Part shown: positions 34,735 to 42,857 of the stretch, in pieces
How the letters are laid out: every line of letters starts with the position of its first letter
Numbering within the stretch: the stretch's first letter is position 1
Notes under the pieces: model-generated
Seen by the model: the letters and a program-made list of their open reading frames with translations, nothing else
Database searches by the model: none
What the model was told of the DNA's origin: nothing
DNA from: Dinoroseobacter sp049801095
GTDB lineage: Bacteria > Pseudomonadota > Alphaproteobacteria > Rhodobacterales > Rhodobacteraceae
NCBI RefSeq assembly: GCF_049801095.1
Contig: NZ_JBNAGH010000001.1
Span: 496,001-560,000, forward strand
DNA: 64,000 bases
Reading direction: 5' to 3'
Made by a program: the position numbers and the translations under genes

Positions 34735-35250
34735 TCAGGCCGCGGCGCGCGAGACCAGCACGTCATCGATGCGCTTCTGGGCGTTGCCCTCGTCATCCCC
34801 GCTCACGGCGGCGATTTCCCGGGTCAGACGCTCAAGCGCGGCTTCATAGAGCTGACGCTCGGAATAGCTCTGCTCGCGCTGGTCATCGGAGCGGTGCAGG
34901 TCGCGCACCACTTCCGCGATCGCGATCAGGTCGCCCGAGTTGATCTTCTGCTCGTATTCCTGAGCACGGCGGGACCACATGGCGCGCTTCACCCGGGCCT
35001 TGCCCTTGAGCGTGTCCATGGCCTTGGAGACGATGTCCGGGCTGGACAGGCTGCGCATCCCCACCTCGGTCGCCTTATTGGTCGGCACCCGCAATGTCAT
35101 CTTGTCCTTCTCGAACGAGATCACAAACAGCTCAAGCGTCAGTCCGGCGATTTCCTGCTCCTCGATGGAGACGATCTGCCCCACGCCATGGGCGGGGTAC
35201 ACGACATACTCGTTCGGGCGGAAGTCGTTGGATTTGTTCGCTTTGCTCAT
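34735..35250 (-). CDS. carD: CarD family transcription regulator
   Basis: 171 residues. N-terminal Tudor-like RNA-polymerase interaction domain (NEYVVYPAHGVGQIVSIEEQEIAG, residues 13-36 region) that binds the beta subunit, and C-terminal helical DNA-binding part with the basic KARVKRAMWSRRAQEYEQK. CarD stabilises open promoter complexes and is essential or important for growth in described alphaproteobacteria. Single gene with its own terminator; its promoter lies in the 300-bp region before it. Confidence 0.94.
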   Translation of the reverse strand: MSKANKSNDFRPNEYVVYPAHGVGQIVSIEEQEIAGLTLELFVISFEKDKMTLRVPTNKATEVGMRSLSSPDIVSKAMDTLKGKARVKRAMWSRRAQEYEQKINSGDLIAIAEVVRDLHRSDDQREQSYSERQLYEAALERLTREIAAVSGDDEGNAQKRIDDVLVSRAAA

Positions 35251-35552
35251 GCACTTTCACTCCTGCTTGTGGCGCCGCCCTGACCGCAGGGGATCGTGGT
35301 CGCGCGATGGCGTCCAAGTGCCCAAACTACTGCGGTAAAAAAAACGCATCGGCACGAGGCTGAAGCGTTTCGGGTGGTCTCTCCACGTCAATTATGAATG
35401 TAATATAACAAAAAAAGGGCGGTTTGAGAAGGCACTTGCTGCGCCTGCATCCGCGCGAGTGCCCCGAAACCGCCCGTTTCGGTCGATTTTCGATCAATTC
35501 TTGTGTGATCTGTCGCGATCAGGCGTTGGCGCGACCAACCGCGCCGAATCGA
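35251..35552. other. Intergenic region between carD and fdxA
   Basis: About 300 bp, AT-rich in the middle. It must contain the carD promoter and also the terminator of fdxA (listed separately). No gene is apparent on either strand. Confidence 0.5.
35410..35475 (-). terminator. Two-part terminator of fdxA
   Basis: Read on the minus strand: GGGCGGTTT (35475-35467), then GGCACT (35463-35458), a 21-base loop, AGTGCC (35436-35431) and AAACCGCCC (35425-35417), ending in TTTTTTT. The outer and inner stems coincide with a competing local hairpin CCGAAAC/GTTTCGG at 35464-35482. The T-run makes termination likely. Confidence 0.75.
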
Positions 35553-35891
35553 TCAGCCGCCTTCGCCCGGCGCCTCGGAGAAGTACTTGTCCAGCTTGCC
35601 TTCTTCGCCGTCACGCTCCTCGGCTTCGGGGAGCTGGTCCTTTTTGGTGATGATCACCGGCCAGGCTTCGGAATACTTGCGGTTGAACTCGACCCATTTC
35701 TCCATGTCCGGCTCGGTATCCGGACGGATCGCATCCGCAGGGCATTCGGGCTCGCACACGCCGCAATCGATGCACTCATCCGGGTGGATGACCAGCATGT
35801 TCTCGCCCTCATAGAAGCAGTCAACCGGGCAGACCTCGACGCAGTCGGTGTATTTGCAAGCGATGCAATTGTCGGTGACGACATAGGTCAT
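35553..35891 (-). CDS. fdxA: 7Fe ferredoxin FdxA
   Basis: 112 residues. Nine cysteines in the seven-iron pattern: Cys9, 12, 17, 21, 25 in CIACKYTDCVEVCPVDC and Cys40, 43, 46, 50 in CIDCGVCEPEC, so one [3Fe-4S] and one [4Fe-4S] cluster. The C-terminal acidic extension (DQLPEAEERDGEEGK) is usual for alphaproteobacterial FdxA. A cytoplasmic electron carrier of unassigned partner. Downstream gene of an S4/helicase group but with its own terminator. Confidence 0.95.
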   Translation of the reverse strand: MTYVVTDNCIACKYTDCVEVCPVDCFYEGENMLVIHPDECIDCGVCEPECPADAIRPDTEPDMEKWVEFNRKYSEAWPVIITKKDQLPEAEERDGEEGKLDKYFSEAPGEGG

Positions 35892-35939
35892 AAGCGCGTT
35901 CCTTCGTGTGCTGGACCTGCATTAAGGTTTTGCGGCGGG

Positions 35940-36338
35940 TCATTCAAGCGGCGGACGGCGGGATTCGTCCAAAGCGCGACGATCTTTCTTGGTGGGCCGG
36001 GGCCCCTTGCGCGGTGCGGACGGCGCGTCGGGCTCCGGGGCCGGTGTGAGATCCGTGTAGAGCGTCTGGGCCTCCGGCGCCGGGCCCCGGCGGGTGCCGG
36101 GAGCCTCGACGCGGATGACCCGGATCTCGCGACCCTGGGCGAAGGTCAGTACATCGCCCGGGGCGACGCTGGTGGCCGGTTTCGTTACCCGGGCAGCGTT
36201 GATCCGCACCGCACCGCCGCTGACCTGCTTGGCCGCAAGGCTGCGGGTCTTGAAGAACCGCGCGAACCAGAGCCACTTGTCGAGCCGTTGCCGCGCGGGC
36301 GCGTCCGCCGCGCCGGTCCCCGGTGCGGCCTCGCTCAG
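35940..36338 (-). CDS. S4-domain RNA-binding protein (Hsp15-like), CTG start
   Basis: 132 residues if it begins at the CTG at 36336-36338. S4 motif: RLDKWLWFARFFKTRSLAAK, then GGAVRINAARVTKPAT and GDVLTFAQGREIRVIRV, followed by a Pro/Arg-rich tail (KGPRPTKKDRRALDE). No ATG, GTG or TTG exists upstream of the domain in this frame; the CTG overlaps the helicase stop as CTGA and has AAGGA six bases upstream. Starting at the first GTG (36209) would cut the domain in half. Hsp15 relatives bind blocked 50S subunits. Downstream of the helicase and presumably coupled to it. Confidence 0.8.
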   Translation of the reverse strand: MSEAAPGTGAADAPARQRLDKWLWFARFFKTRSLAAKQVSGGAVRINAARVTKPATSVAPGDVLTFAQGREIRVIRVEAPGTRRGPAPEAQTLYTDLTPAPEPDAPSAPRKGPRPTKKDRRALDESRRPPLE

Positions 36339-39283
36339 GACTTGTCCTTCAGGCCCATGAGAGCCGCCGCGAAGGGGTTATCCGGATCGATGCGATCCTT
36401 CTTCTTGTCCGGGCGCGACTGATAGGTCTTGGGGCTCGTATCCCGCGGACCGCGTCCACCGGGCTTGCCTTTGCCGCCCGGCCCTTTGCCGCGCGGTTTG
36501 CCGCCCTGCTTGCCCCCGGGTTTGCCACCCCGGGCCTGGCCTTCGCCCCCGCCCTTGCGACCGCGATTGTCGGTCCGACGCGGGCGCGGGGCCCAGCGGA
36601 AGGTATAGACAACCTCCATCTCCGGCTCGGCGGGTTCCTCGGCGCTCTCGGACCCTGCGGGGGTTTCGGGTGCTTCGGCGACAGCCTCCTCAGGCGCGGC
36701 CTCTTCTTCAGCCGTTGCCGGGGCGTCTGCCGCCTCAGGCTCTGCTTCAGCCTCTGCCGGAACCTCTGCCTGTGGAGCTTCCTCAGCAGAGGCCGTGTCG
36801 GCCTCAGGTGTCTCAGCCGTCTCGCTCTCTGTCGTCTCGTTTTCAGGCGCGGCCTCGGATTTCTCAGCGGTCTCGCCCTCGGGCGTTGCCACCGGGGCCG
36901 GCTTGACCTTCACCCGTTCGGAGCGTTCGGCTGCATAGCCCAGCCCCTGCATCAGGTCGGCGAACTGCTCCAGCGTCATACCGGTGATCGACAACATGTC
37001 CGGCGTTGCCTCGAACCCGCCGCGCGTATCCACACCGCGCAGCATATCGGCCAGCCGCTCCAGCATATCGATGCGGATCGCCCGGGCGCCCGCGGCGCGG
37101 TAGCCGGATTCGCCATAGATCTCGGAGCTCACACCCTCGATCACCGGAATGGTCACCAGCCCCGGGGGCGGGCTTTCCGGGAAGACATCGCGCCCCTTGA
37201 AGAGCGAGGACAGCACCAGACGCAGCCGCGTCGGTGCCGGCTTCAACAGGAGCGGCAGGAAAATCGTGAACTGCCCGAACCGCACCCCATGCTTGCGCAA
37301 GAGCCCGCGCGCATCCTGATCCAGCGCCTTGACGTCCTGGGCCACGGCAGAGCGGGGCAGCACGCCCAGCGCCTCGACCATCTGGAAAGCAAAGCCGCGC
37401 ACCAGCCCGGTCAGCGCCTCGTCCCGGCTCATGGCCAGAAGGGGCTCGAAGAGGGCCGCGATCTTGCGGTCGATGAAATGCTGCAACCGGCGCTCGACCT
37501 TCTGAGCCACATCGGCGCCCGCCTCATCATCGACAAAGGCCTGCACGCCGGGCTTGAGCGGGTCGGCCCCTTTCACGAGCTTGCCGACCGCCTGGTCGCC
37601 CCACATGAGGCCGCCCTGCTCGGTATAGTCAATCTCGGTATCGGGCGCGTTGTAGAACCGGTCCGCGCGCAGATGGAATTCCGGCGCGAGCGCCGTGAGA
37701 GAGGCCGCGCGCACGGCTTTCGCCTCTTCCGGGGTCGCGGTCTTGTCCTGGCGGAAGCGGAACCCTTCGAGACGGCCGATCAGCTCGCCCTCCACGGTCA
37801 CTTCACCTTTTTCGTTTACGTCAGCCACCAGGCTCTCCTTCTGTTTCAACCGCCGCAGAAGCACGGACGTGCGGCGATCGACAAATCGTTGGGTCAGCGC
37901 CGTGTGCAAAGCGTCTGACAAGCGGTCTTCTACAGCGCGGGTCTCGCCGCGCCAATGGCTATCCTGTTCGACCCAGCCTTTGCGTTGGGCCACATAGGTC
38001 CATGTGCGAATATACGCCAAGCGTTTCGACAATGTGTCAATGTCGCCATCTGTCCGGTCAATTCGCGCGACTTGTCGCGCAAACCACGGCTCGGGCACTT
38101 TGCCATCATCATGCAGAAAGCCGAAGATATTCGTGAGCAAACTCGCATGTTCGCCACTGGAAATGCCGCGAAAGTCCGGAATCCGGCAAACATCCCACAA
38201 AAGACGCACATCGCGCGCGTCCGAGAGGCGCGCGGCCACATCCGCCTCGGCAGCCAGCGTTTTGAGCGCGCTCAGGTCATCGGCCTCGCGAGAGCGGACC
38301 AGCCACTCATCGTCCGGAACGGCCTCGAGCGACGCGATGAGCCGGTCAACCCGGCTGAATTGCAGATCCGCGCTGCGCCATTGGAGTTTGCGCAGAGGGG
38401 TAAAACGCGCATTCTCGATGGCATTGACCACGCCATCCTCCAGCTCGGGCGCCTCGCCCGTCACGCCAAAAGTCCCCGGCGTCATGTAACGCCCGGCACG
38501 GCCCGCGATTTGGGCCAGCTCGTTCGGCGCGAGCGGGCGCATCCGCCGGCCGTCGAACTTCGACAGGCCTGAAAACGCCACATGGGTCACATCGAGGTTC
38601 AGCCCCATGCCGATGGCATCGGTCGCCACGAGGTAATCCACATCCCCGTTTTGATAGAGATCCACTTGCGCATTGCGCGTCCGCGGGCTAAGCGCGCCCA
38701 TCACCACAGCGCAGCCGCCCTTCTGGCGGCGGATCAGCTCGGCCATGGCATAGACGTTGTCCACCGAGAACCCGACGATGGCCGAGCGCGGCTTCATCCG
38801 GCTGATCTTCTTGGCGCCTGCATAGGTCAGCTCGGAAAAGCGTTCACGCTTGAGGAACTGCGCCTTCGGCACAAGCTCGGCGATGGCGTTGCGCATGGTC
38901 TCGGCGCCAAGGAACATCGTCTCGTGCAGGCCCCGCGCCCGCAGCAGCCGGTCGGTGAAGACATGCCCTCGCTCGGGATCGGCGCAGAGCTGGATCTCGT
39001 CGATCGCCACGAAATCCGCCCCGATCTCCTGGGGCATGGCCTCGACCGTGCAGACCCAGTATTGCACCCGGTCCGGCACGATCCGCTCCTCGCCCGTGAC
39101 CAGCCCCACCACCGAGGGGCCACGCAGGGCGACGATCTTGTCATAGACCTCGCGCGCCAGAAGGCGCAGCGGCAGCCCGATCACCCCGGTGCGATAGCCC
39201 AGCATCCGCTCGATGGCGTAATGGGTCTTGCCGGTATTGGTGGGACCAAGGACCGCGGTGATCCGCGCGTCATGTCGCATCAT
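36335..39283 (-). CDS. SUV3-like helicase with acidic and basic C-terminal tails
   Basis: 982 residues. N-terminal superfamily 2 helicase: Walker A GPTNTGKTHYA, DEIQ box in FVAIDEIQLC, then motifs with DAIGMGLNLDVTHVAFSG and QIAGRAGRY. This is the mitochondrial SUV3 type, an RNA helicase of degradosomes. After a long alpha-helical middle part comes an acidic Ala/Glu-rich stretch (about 775-880), then a Gly/Lys/Arg-rich basic region (GGKPGGKQGGKPRGKG and similar) and a short end. The tails suggest RNA binding and partner contacts. Followed by the S4-domain gene in a CTGA overlap. Confidence 0.9.
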   Translation of the reverse strand: MMRHDARITAVLGPTNTGKTHYAIERMLGYRTGVIGLPLRLLAREVYDKIVALRGPSVVGLVTGEERIVPDRVQYWVCTVEAMPQEIGADFVAIDEIQLCADPERGHVFTDRLLRARGLHETMFLGAETMRNAIAELVPKAQFLKRERFSELTYAGAKKISRMKPRSAIVGFSVDNVYAMAELIRRQKGGCAVVMGALSPRTRNAQVDLYQNGDVDYLVATDAIGMGLNLDVTHVAFSGLSKFDGRRMRPLAPNELAQIAGRAGRYMTPGTFGVTGEAPELEDGVVNAIENARFTPLRKLQWRSADLQFSRVDRLIASLEAVPDDEWLVRSREADDLSALKTLAAEADVAARLSDARDVRLLWDVCRIPDFRGISSGEHASLLTNIFGFLHDDGKVPEPWFARQVARIDRTDGDIDTLSKRLAYIRTWTYVAQRKGWVEQDSHWRGETRAVEDRLSDALHTALTQRFVDRRTSVLLRRLKQKESLVADVNEKGEVTVEGELIGRLEGFRFRQDKTATPEEAKAVRAASLTALAPEFHLRADRFYNAPDTEIDYTEQGGLMWGDQAVGKLVKGADPLKPGVQAFVDDEAGADVAQKVERRLQHFIDRKIAALFEPLLAMSRDEALTGLVRGFAFQMVEALGVLPRSAVAQDVKALDQDARGLLRKHGVRFGQFTIFLPLLLKPAPTRLRLVLSSLFKGRDVFPESPPPGLVTIPVIEGVSSEIYGESGYRAAGARAIRIDMLERLADMLRGVDTRGGFEATPDMLSITGMTLEQFADLMQGLGYAAERSERVKVKPAPVATPEGETAEKSEAAPENETTESETAETPEADTASAEEAPQAEVPAEAEAEPEAADAPATAEEEAAPEEAVAEAPETPAGSESAEEPAEPEMEVVYTFRWAPRPRRTDNRGRKGGGEGQARGGKPGGKQGGKPRGKGPGGKGKPGGRGPRDTSPKTYQSRPDKKKDRIDPDNPFAAALMGLKDKS

Positions 39284-39332
39284 GTGGAGGTCCCTAGAAA
39301 ACCTGTCTCAACCACGCCCGAGCGGCAGCGGA

Positions 39333-39920
39333 TCAGAGGCGCTGGCCGCCCTGCTCCCGCTCCAGCCGGTCTATGGCTTCTGATATATCGGGGCGTTGAG
39401 GATGTATAGCAGCCGCTGCGCGATAGGCAGTCAGGGCGGCCTCGGTCTCGCCCAGCTCCATCAGGATCCGGCCTGCCCCTGCGAGCGCGCCGAAATGCTG
39501 CGGGTTGAGCGCGAGTGCCATACGCAGATCCGACAGGGACGGACCATAGCGATCCGCCAGATAAAACGCCGTGGCGCGCGCGTGCCAGCCTTCGGCGAAG
39601 TCCGGCGCATGATCGGTCAGCGCGGTCAGATGCTCGATCGCCGCGACGACATCCTCATCCTCAAGCGCCTGCTTGCCGCGGCTGAGCAGCAGATCCGCCG
39701 AGGCAGACCCCGATTGCGACCAGGCCTCATAGATCCGGCGCTCCACCGCTTCCCAGTTCTGGAGCTCGGGCGATTGCAACCGTTCCAGCAGTTCGGCCAC
39801 ATCCGCGCCCTGCGCCTGGGCCGGGCCGACAGCCCCGCCAAGACCTAACGTCAGAGTGAGAAAACCTGCCGCCAAGGCAGCGTTGAGGCGTTGAACTATC
39901 GCGGTCATCATGCGCACCAT
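39333..39920 (-). CDS. Exported TPR-repeat protein
   Basis: About 195 residues. Start is unclear: ATGs at 39920, 39911 and 39908 lie close together, none with a strong ribosome site. A signal peptide is visible (RLNAALAAGFLTLTLGLGG, ending PAQAQ). The mature part has TPR-like pairs: ADLLLSRGKQALEDEDVVAA, HARATAFYLADRYGPSLSDL and LMELGETEAALTAYRAAA. Probable periplasmic scaffold of unknown partner. Divergent from the SCP2 gene, separated by 64 bp. Confidence 0.8.
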   Translation of the reverse strand: MVRMMTAIVQRLNAALAAGFLTLTLGLGGAVGPAQAQGADVAELLERLQSPELQNWEAVERRIYEAWSQSGSASADLLLSRGKQALEDEDVVAAIEHLTALTDHAPDFAEGWHARATAFYLADRYGPSLSDLRMALALNPQHFGALAGAGRILMELGETEAALTAYRAAAAIHPQRPDISEAIDRLEREQGGQRL

Positions 39921-39984
39921 GGTAATGCAACCGCCGGAAAAAGCGAGAGCCCGGCAGTCACAACTTGGAGCGACGGGAAAGTCC

Positions 39985-40272
39985 ATGAGCGAAGTAATCG
40001 AAAAGGCCGTGCTGGCCCTGCAGGAACGCCTCGGCGGCGGGTTCGACGGGACCGTGAAATTCGTGATCGAGGACGAAGGCGCCATCATGATTGATGAGGA
40101 CGGGGTCCGCGCAGGCGATGAAGAGGCCGAGTGCACCCTGTCAGCGGATCGCGAGACCTTTCAGGGGATCATGGAGGGCGATGTGAACCCCACCGCGGCC
40201 TTCATGGGCGGCAAACTCAAGCTCGACGGCGATATGAGCACTGCGATGAAACTCGGCGCGGCCCTGAGCTGA
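39985..40272 (+). CDS. SCP2 sterol-carrier domain protein
   Basis: 95 residues. Starts MSEVIEKAVLALQERL at ATG 39985, and the rest has the SCP2 strand pattern: GTVKFVIEDEGAIMIDEDG, AECTLSADRETF and the conserved NPTAAFMGGKLKLDGDM near the end. SCP2 domains bind lipids or acyl chains in a hydrophobic tunnel; in alphaproteobacteria the small free-standing form has no fixed job. It is 5 bp before the lysophospholipase gene, consistent with a lipid-related pair. Confidence 0.88.
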   Translation: MSEVIEKAVLALQERLGGGFDGTVKFVIEDEGAIMIDEDGVRAGDEEAECTLSADRETFQGIMEGDVNPTAAFMGGKLKLDGDMSTAMKLGAALS

Positions 40273-40277
40273 GCCCA

Positions 40278-41228
40278 ATGGAGCCGGCCCCCTATCGCGC
40301 CGATCTGGCCGAGGCCCCCGAGGGCGCGCGCGCCGTCTGGGTGCGGGCCGATGACGATATCCGTCTGCGCATTGCGCTGCATGAAACCGGGGATCAAGGA
40401 ACGGTCCTGATCTTTCCCGGACGGACGGAATGGGCCGAGAAATATGGGCGCGTCGTCTCGCGGATCGCGGCGATGGGCTATTCCAGCCTCGTGATCGACT
40501 GGCGTGGACAGGGCCTGTCGGACCGGCTTTTGCCAGACCGGCGCAAGGGCCATGTGGGCAAGTACGCCGACTATCAAATGGATGTGCAGGCTGCTCTGGA
40601 CTGTGCCCGGGATGCGGGCCTGCCGGAGCCCTATTTCCTGATCGCCCATTCCATGGGCGGCGCCATCGGCCTGCGCGCTGTGATGCAGGACCTGCCCGTG
40701 AAGGGCGTGGTCTTCTCCGCGCCCTTGTGGGGCGTGCAATTCCCGCTCTGGGCGCGGCCTGTGGCGGGGCTCCTCGGGACGCTGGCGGGCTGGACCGGAC
40801 AGGGCGAGGCCTATGCTCCGACCACCGGATCGGAGCCCTATGTTCTGACGGCGGCGTTCAAGGACAACCTGCTCACCACCGATCGCGGCGAGTTTCAGTT
40901 CATGATCGACCACCTGAAGGCGGAGCCCGATTTCGCCGTGGCCGGCCCGACCATGCAATGGGTCCATGAGGCCCATTGCGAGTGCCGTTGGCTCGAGACG
41001 CAGCCTGCGCCCGCCCTGCCTTGTCTGACGGCTCTGGGCACCAATGAACGGATCGTGCTGACCGCACCGATCCAGACGCGCATGGCCCATTGGCCCGGCG
41101 GCAAGCTGGTCATGGTCGAAGGCGGCGAACACGAGGTGCTGATGGAGGCACCCGACAAGCTCGACCCGCTCCTGGCGGAGATCGAAGCATTTTTTGCAGC
41201 ACAGGTGCAGGACGGCAAGGCCGCCTGA
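40278..41228 (+). CDS. Lysophospholipase-like alpha/beta hydrolase
   Basis: 316 residues from the ATG at 40278. Alpha/beta fold landmarks: TVLIFPGRTEWAEKYGRV, the strand SSLVIDWRGQGLSDRL, and the nucleophile elbow FLIAHSMGGAIGLRA; late acid and base residues in ALGTNERIV and GGEHEVLMEAP. These features fit PldB-type lysophospholipase/monoglyceride lipase. It lies 5 bp downstream of the SCP2 gene. No signal peptide. Confidence 0.87.
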   Translation: MEPAPYRADLAEAPEGARAVWVRADDDIRLRIALHETGDQGTVLIFPGRTEWAEKYGRVVSRIAAMGYSSLVIDWRGQGLSDRLLPDRRKGHVGKYADYQMDVQAALDCARDAGLPEPYFLIAHSMGGAIGLRAVMQDLPVKGVVFSAPLWGVQFPLWARPVAGLLGTLAGWTGQGEAYAPTTGSEPYVLTAAFKDNLLTTDRGEFQFMIDHLKAEPDFAVAGPTMQWVHEAHCECRWLETQPAPALPCLTALGTNERIVLTAPIQTRMAHWPGGKLVMVEGGEHEVLMEAPDKLDPLLAEIEAFFAAQVQDGKAA

Positions 41229-41279
41229 CGAGCACGCGCCTGACCAAAAAGCCGCTAAATTCTGCAACTGAATGGAGGG

Positions 41280-41356
41280 TGGTACCACCTCCCCGGCTCG
41301 AACGGGGGACCTCCTGATCCACAATCAGGCGCTCTAACCAACTGAGCTAAGGCGGC
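41280..41356 (-). tRNA. tRNA-His (GTG)
   Basis: 77 nt including an encoded CCA. Acceptor arm GCCGCCT pairs with AGGTGGT, with G-T pairs at 1:72 and 4:69; D arm AGCTCAGTTGGTTAGAGC; anticodon arm CCTGA-TTGTGGA-TCAGG with anticodon GTG (41320-41322); T arm around GTTCGAG. The nucleotide before position 1 is T and the discriminator is A, so there is no G-1, as known for most alphaproteobacterial tRNA-His. No integrase or att-like repeat is seen beside it. Confidence 0.95.
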
Positions 41357-41443
41357 ACGCTGCGGGGGTTTAACTTTGGCTCTGCGCGAATGCAAGAGGC
41401 TGATGCGCCTCGCGGCCCGGTTTTTCGCCTCCGGTCGCGGCTG

Positions 41444-42388
41444 TCACAACGTCATCTCCCACTGTTGTACTACCACATCCTGACCGAAATTTCGAGTTGC
41501 CTCGGTTCCGGTGATCTCGAAGCCCGTCGCGGCATAGAGGCGACCGGCCGCCGCGTGGCTTTCATGGGTCCAGAGTGTGGCCCGCTTGTAGCCCGCACTG
41601 CGCGCAAATCGCAGCCATTCCGCCATCATCTGCCGCCCGAGCCCGCGCCCGCGCAGGCTGGGCTCCAGCCCAAAGAGACGTAGCTGCGCGGTGTCCGGCG
41701 CCGGGCCCTGCACGCAGAAGATCGAGCCGAGCGGCAGCCCGTTGCAGACCGGCACGATGGCCCGCTCCCGCGCGGGATCCCGGGTCTTGAGAAACTCGAC
41801 AATGATCTCGGCCACGAGGATCTCGAAGCTCTGATCATAGGCATTCTCTATCCGGTAGAGCTCCCCATGGCGCTGGGTCATCCAGCCGAGATCGCCGATC
41901 TCGATATCGCGGAAGGTCACCTCATCCAGACGCAGGGTCTTGTCCCCGAGCGCGAGCCGCAGCCGCGCGATGGCCCGATCGAGCGCTGGTTGCTCGGCCA
42001 TGGGCATCGCGGCGAGGCTTTCGGCAACATTGGAGCGGGCAATCTCCTCGAACTCCTCAAGGCACTCGGCGCCTTTCTCCGTCAGGCTCAGAAGCGCCAC
42101 GCGCCCATCCTCGGGGCTCGGGCGCCGTTCCAGCCAGCCGCGATCGGCAAAGCGCTTGAGGATACGGCTGAGATAGCCCTCATCGAGACCCAATTGCTGC
42201 GCGAGGGCGCGAGCGGCCCAGTCCTGCAGGCCAAGCTCATAGATGACACGCATCTCGCTGAGGCTCAGGTCGCTGTTCAGAACCGTTCGGTTCAAAACCC
42301 CCGAGGCCCGCGTCACGATCCGATTGAGGGCCCGCATGTTTTCGATCGTGTCGCGGGGCAGGGTCTGGTCGGGAAAGTCGCGTGGCAT
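41444..42388 (-). CDS. MarR regulator fused to GNAT acetyltransferase
   Basis: 314 residues from the ATG at 42388 (MPRDFPDQTL), preceded by AGGAGA; the longer frame starts in the operator region. The N-terminal half is a MarR winged helix (LSEMRVIYELGLQDWAARAL, DEGYLSRILKRFADRGWLE, and the DGRVALLSLTEKG wing), the C-terminal half a GNAT domain (PSLRGRGLGRQMMAEW acetyl-CoA loop, LWTHESHAAAGRLYAATGF). Fusions of this kind are common in proteobacteria; the acetyl acceptor is unknown. Two palindromes upstream look like its operators. Confidence 0.9.
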   Translation of the reverse strand: MPRDFPDQTLPRDTIENMRALNRIVTRASGVLNRTVLNSDLSLSEMRVIYELGLQDWAARALAQQLGLDEGYLSRILKRFADRGWLERRPSPEDGRVALLSLTEKGAECLEEFEEIARSNVAESLAAMPMAEQPALDRAIARLRLALGDKTLRLDEVTFRDIEIGDLGWMTQRHGELYRIENAYDQSFEILVAEIIVEFLKTRDPARERAIVPVCNGLPLGSIFCVQGPAPDTAQLRLFGLEPSLRGRGLGRQMMAEWLRFARSAGYKRATLWTHESHAAAGRLYAATGFEITGTEATRNFGQDVVVQQWEMTL

Positions 42389-42428
42389 GGGGTCTCCTGA
42401 TCTGTCTTGAGACGGATCTAGGCGATTC

Positions 42429-42489
42429 ACTTGCCGATAGCAAGTATTTTGCTTGCCTTTGCCAATTACTTTGCTTGCCGATAGCAAGT
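42429..42489. promoter_or_regulatory. Twin operator-like dyads of the MarR-GNAT gene
   Basis: ACTTGC-CGATA-GCAAGT (42429-42445) and CTTGC-CGATA-GCAAG (42474-42488) are near-identical palindromes with centres 44 bp apart, about four helical turns. Half-sites GCTTGCC also occur between them. They lie between the divergent MarR-GNAT gene and the small gene at 42554, 40 bp upstream of the MarR start. Confidence 0.7.
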
Positions 42490-42553
42490 TATGCCCCCTT
42501 GAACCCGCCCGCCCGGCGCAGTACCTGCGATGCTCAGATCACGGAGACAGGCC

Positions 42554-42742
42554 ATGGGCATCGACAAACAGAGTGACATCGCTGCGAATATTCAGATCGG
42601 GCCAACCACGATGGGCATGGTGCGAATCTACGTGGAAGCAGATGGGGTCGAATTACCCCTGGATTTCGATCCGGATGAGGCCATCGAGATCGCCGAAGAG
42701 CTCAAGGCCGCTGCCGAGCGCGCGCGACGCGCCGAAAAATAA
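42554..42742 (+). CDS. Small conserved protein, DUF6324-like
   Basis: 62 residues from the ATG at 42554 (MGIDKQSDIAANIQIG), with GGAGAC upstream. It has the pattern NIQIGPTTMGMVRIYV, then LPLDFDPDEAIEIAEELK, which I recall from a small Rhodobacterales family (DUF6324). Probably cytoplasmic, mostly helical at the end. Function unknown. It diverges from the MarR-GNAT gene and may be controlled by the same operators. Confidence 0.68.
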   Translation: MGIDKQSDIAANIQIGPTTMGMVRIYVEADGVELPLDFDPDEAIEIAEELKAAAERARRAEK

Positions 42743-42774
42743 ATTCAAAAAATCAAGTTATTAAGATGCGCACT

Positions 42775-42835
42775 TCACCCAACGGGTGAGGTATTTAATC
42801 ACGCTCAATACGTGACTATCTAGACACGTGACTAT
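42775..42835 (+). promoter_or_regulatory. Candidate operator region for ArsR-SRPBCC gene
   Basis: A dyad TCACCC-AAC-GGGTGA (42775-42789), then the direct repeat ACGTGACTAT at 42810-42819 and 42826-42835, a 16-bp period. The stretch is clearly less GC-rich than its surroundings. It is placed directly before the regulator gene at 42858. Confidence 0.5.
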
Positions 42836-42857
42836 TCAATCACCTATAAGGTTCCTC

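Noticed and set aside
41280..41356. Integration site at tRNA-His
   Set aside because: No integrase, no direct repeat of the tRNA end and no phage genes lie nearby.
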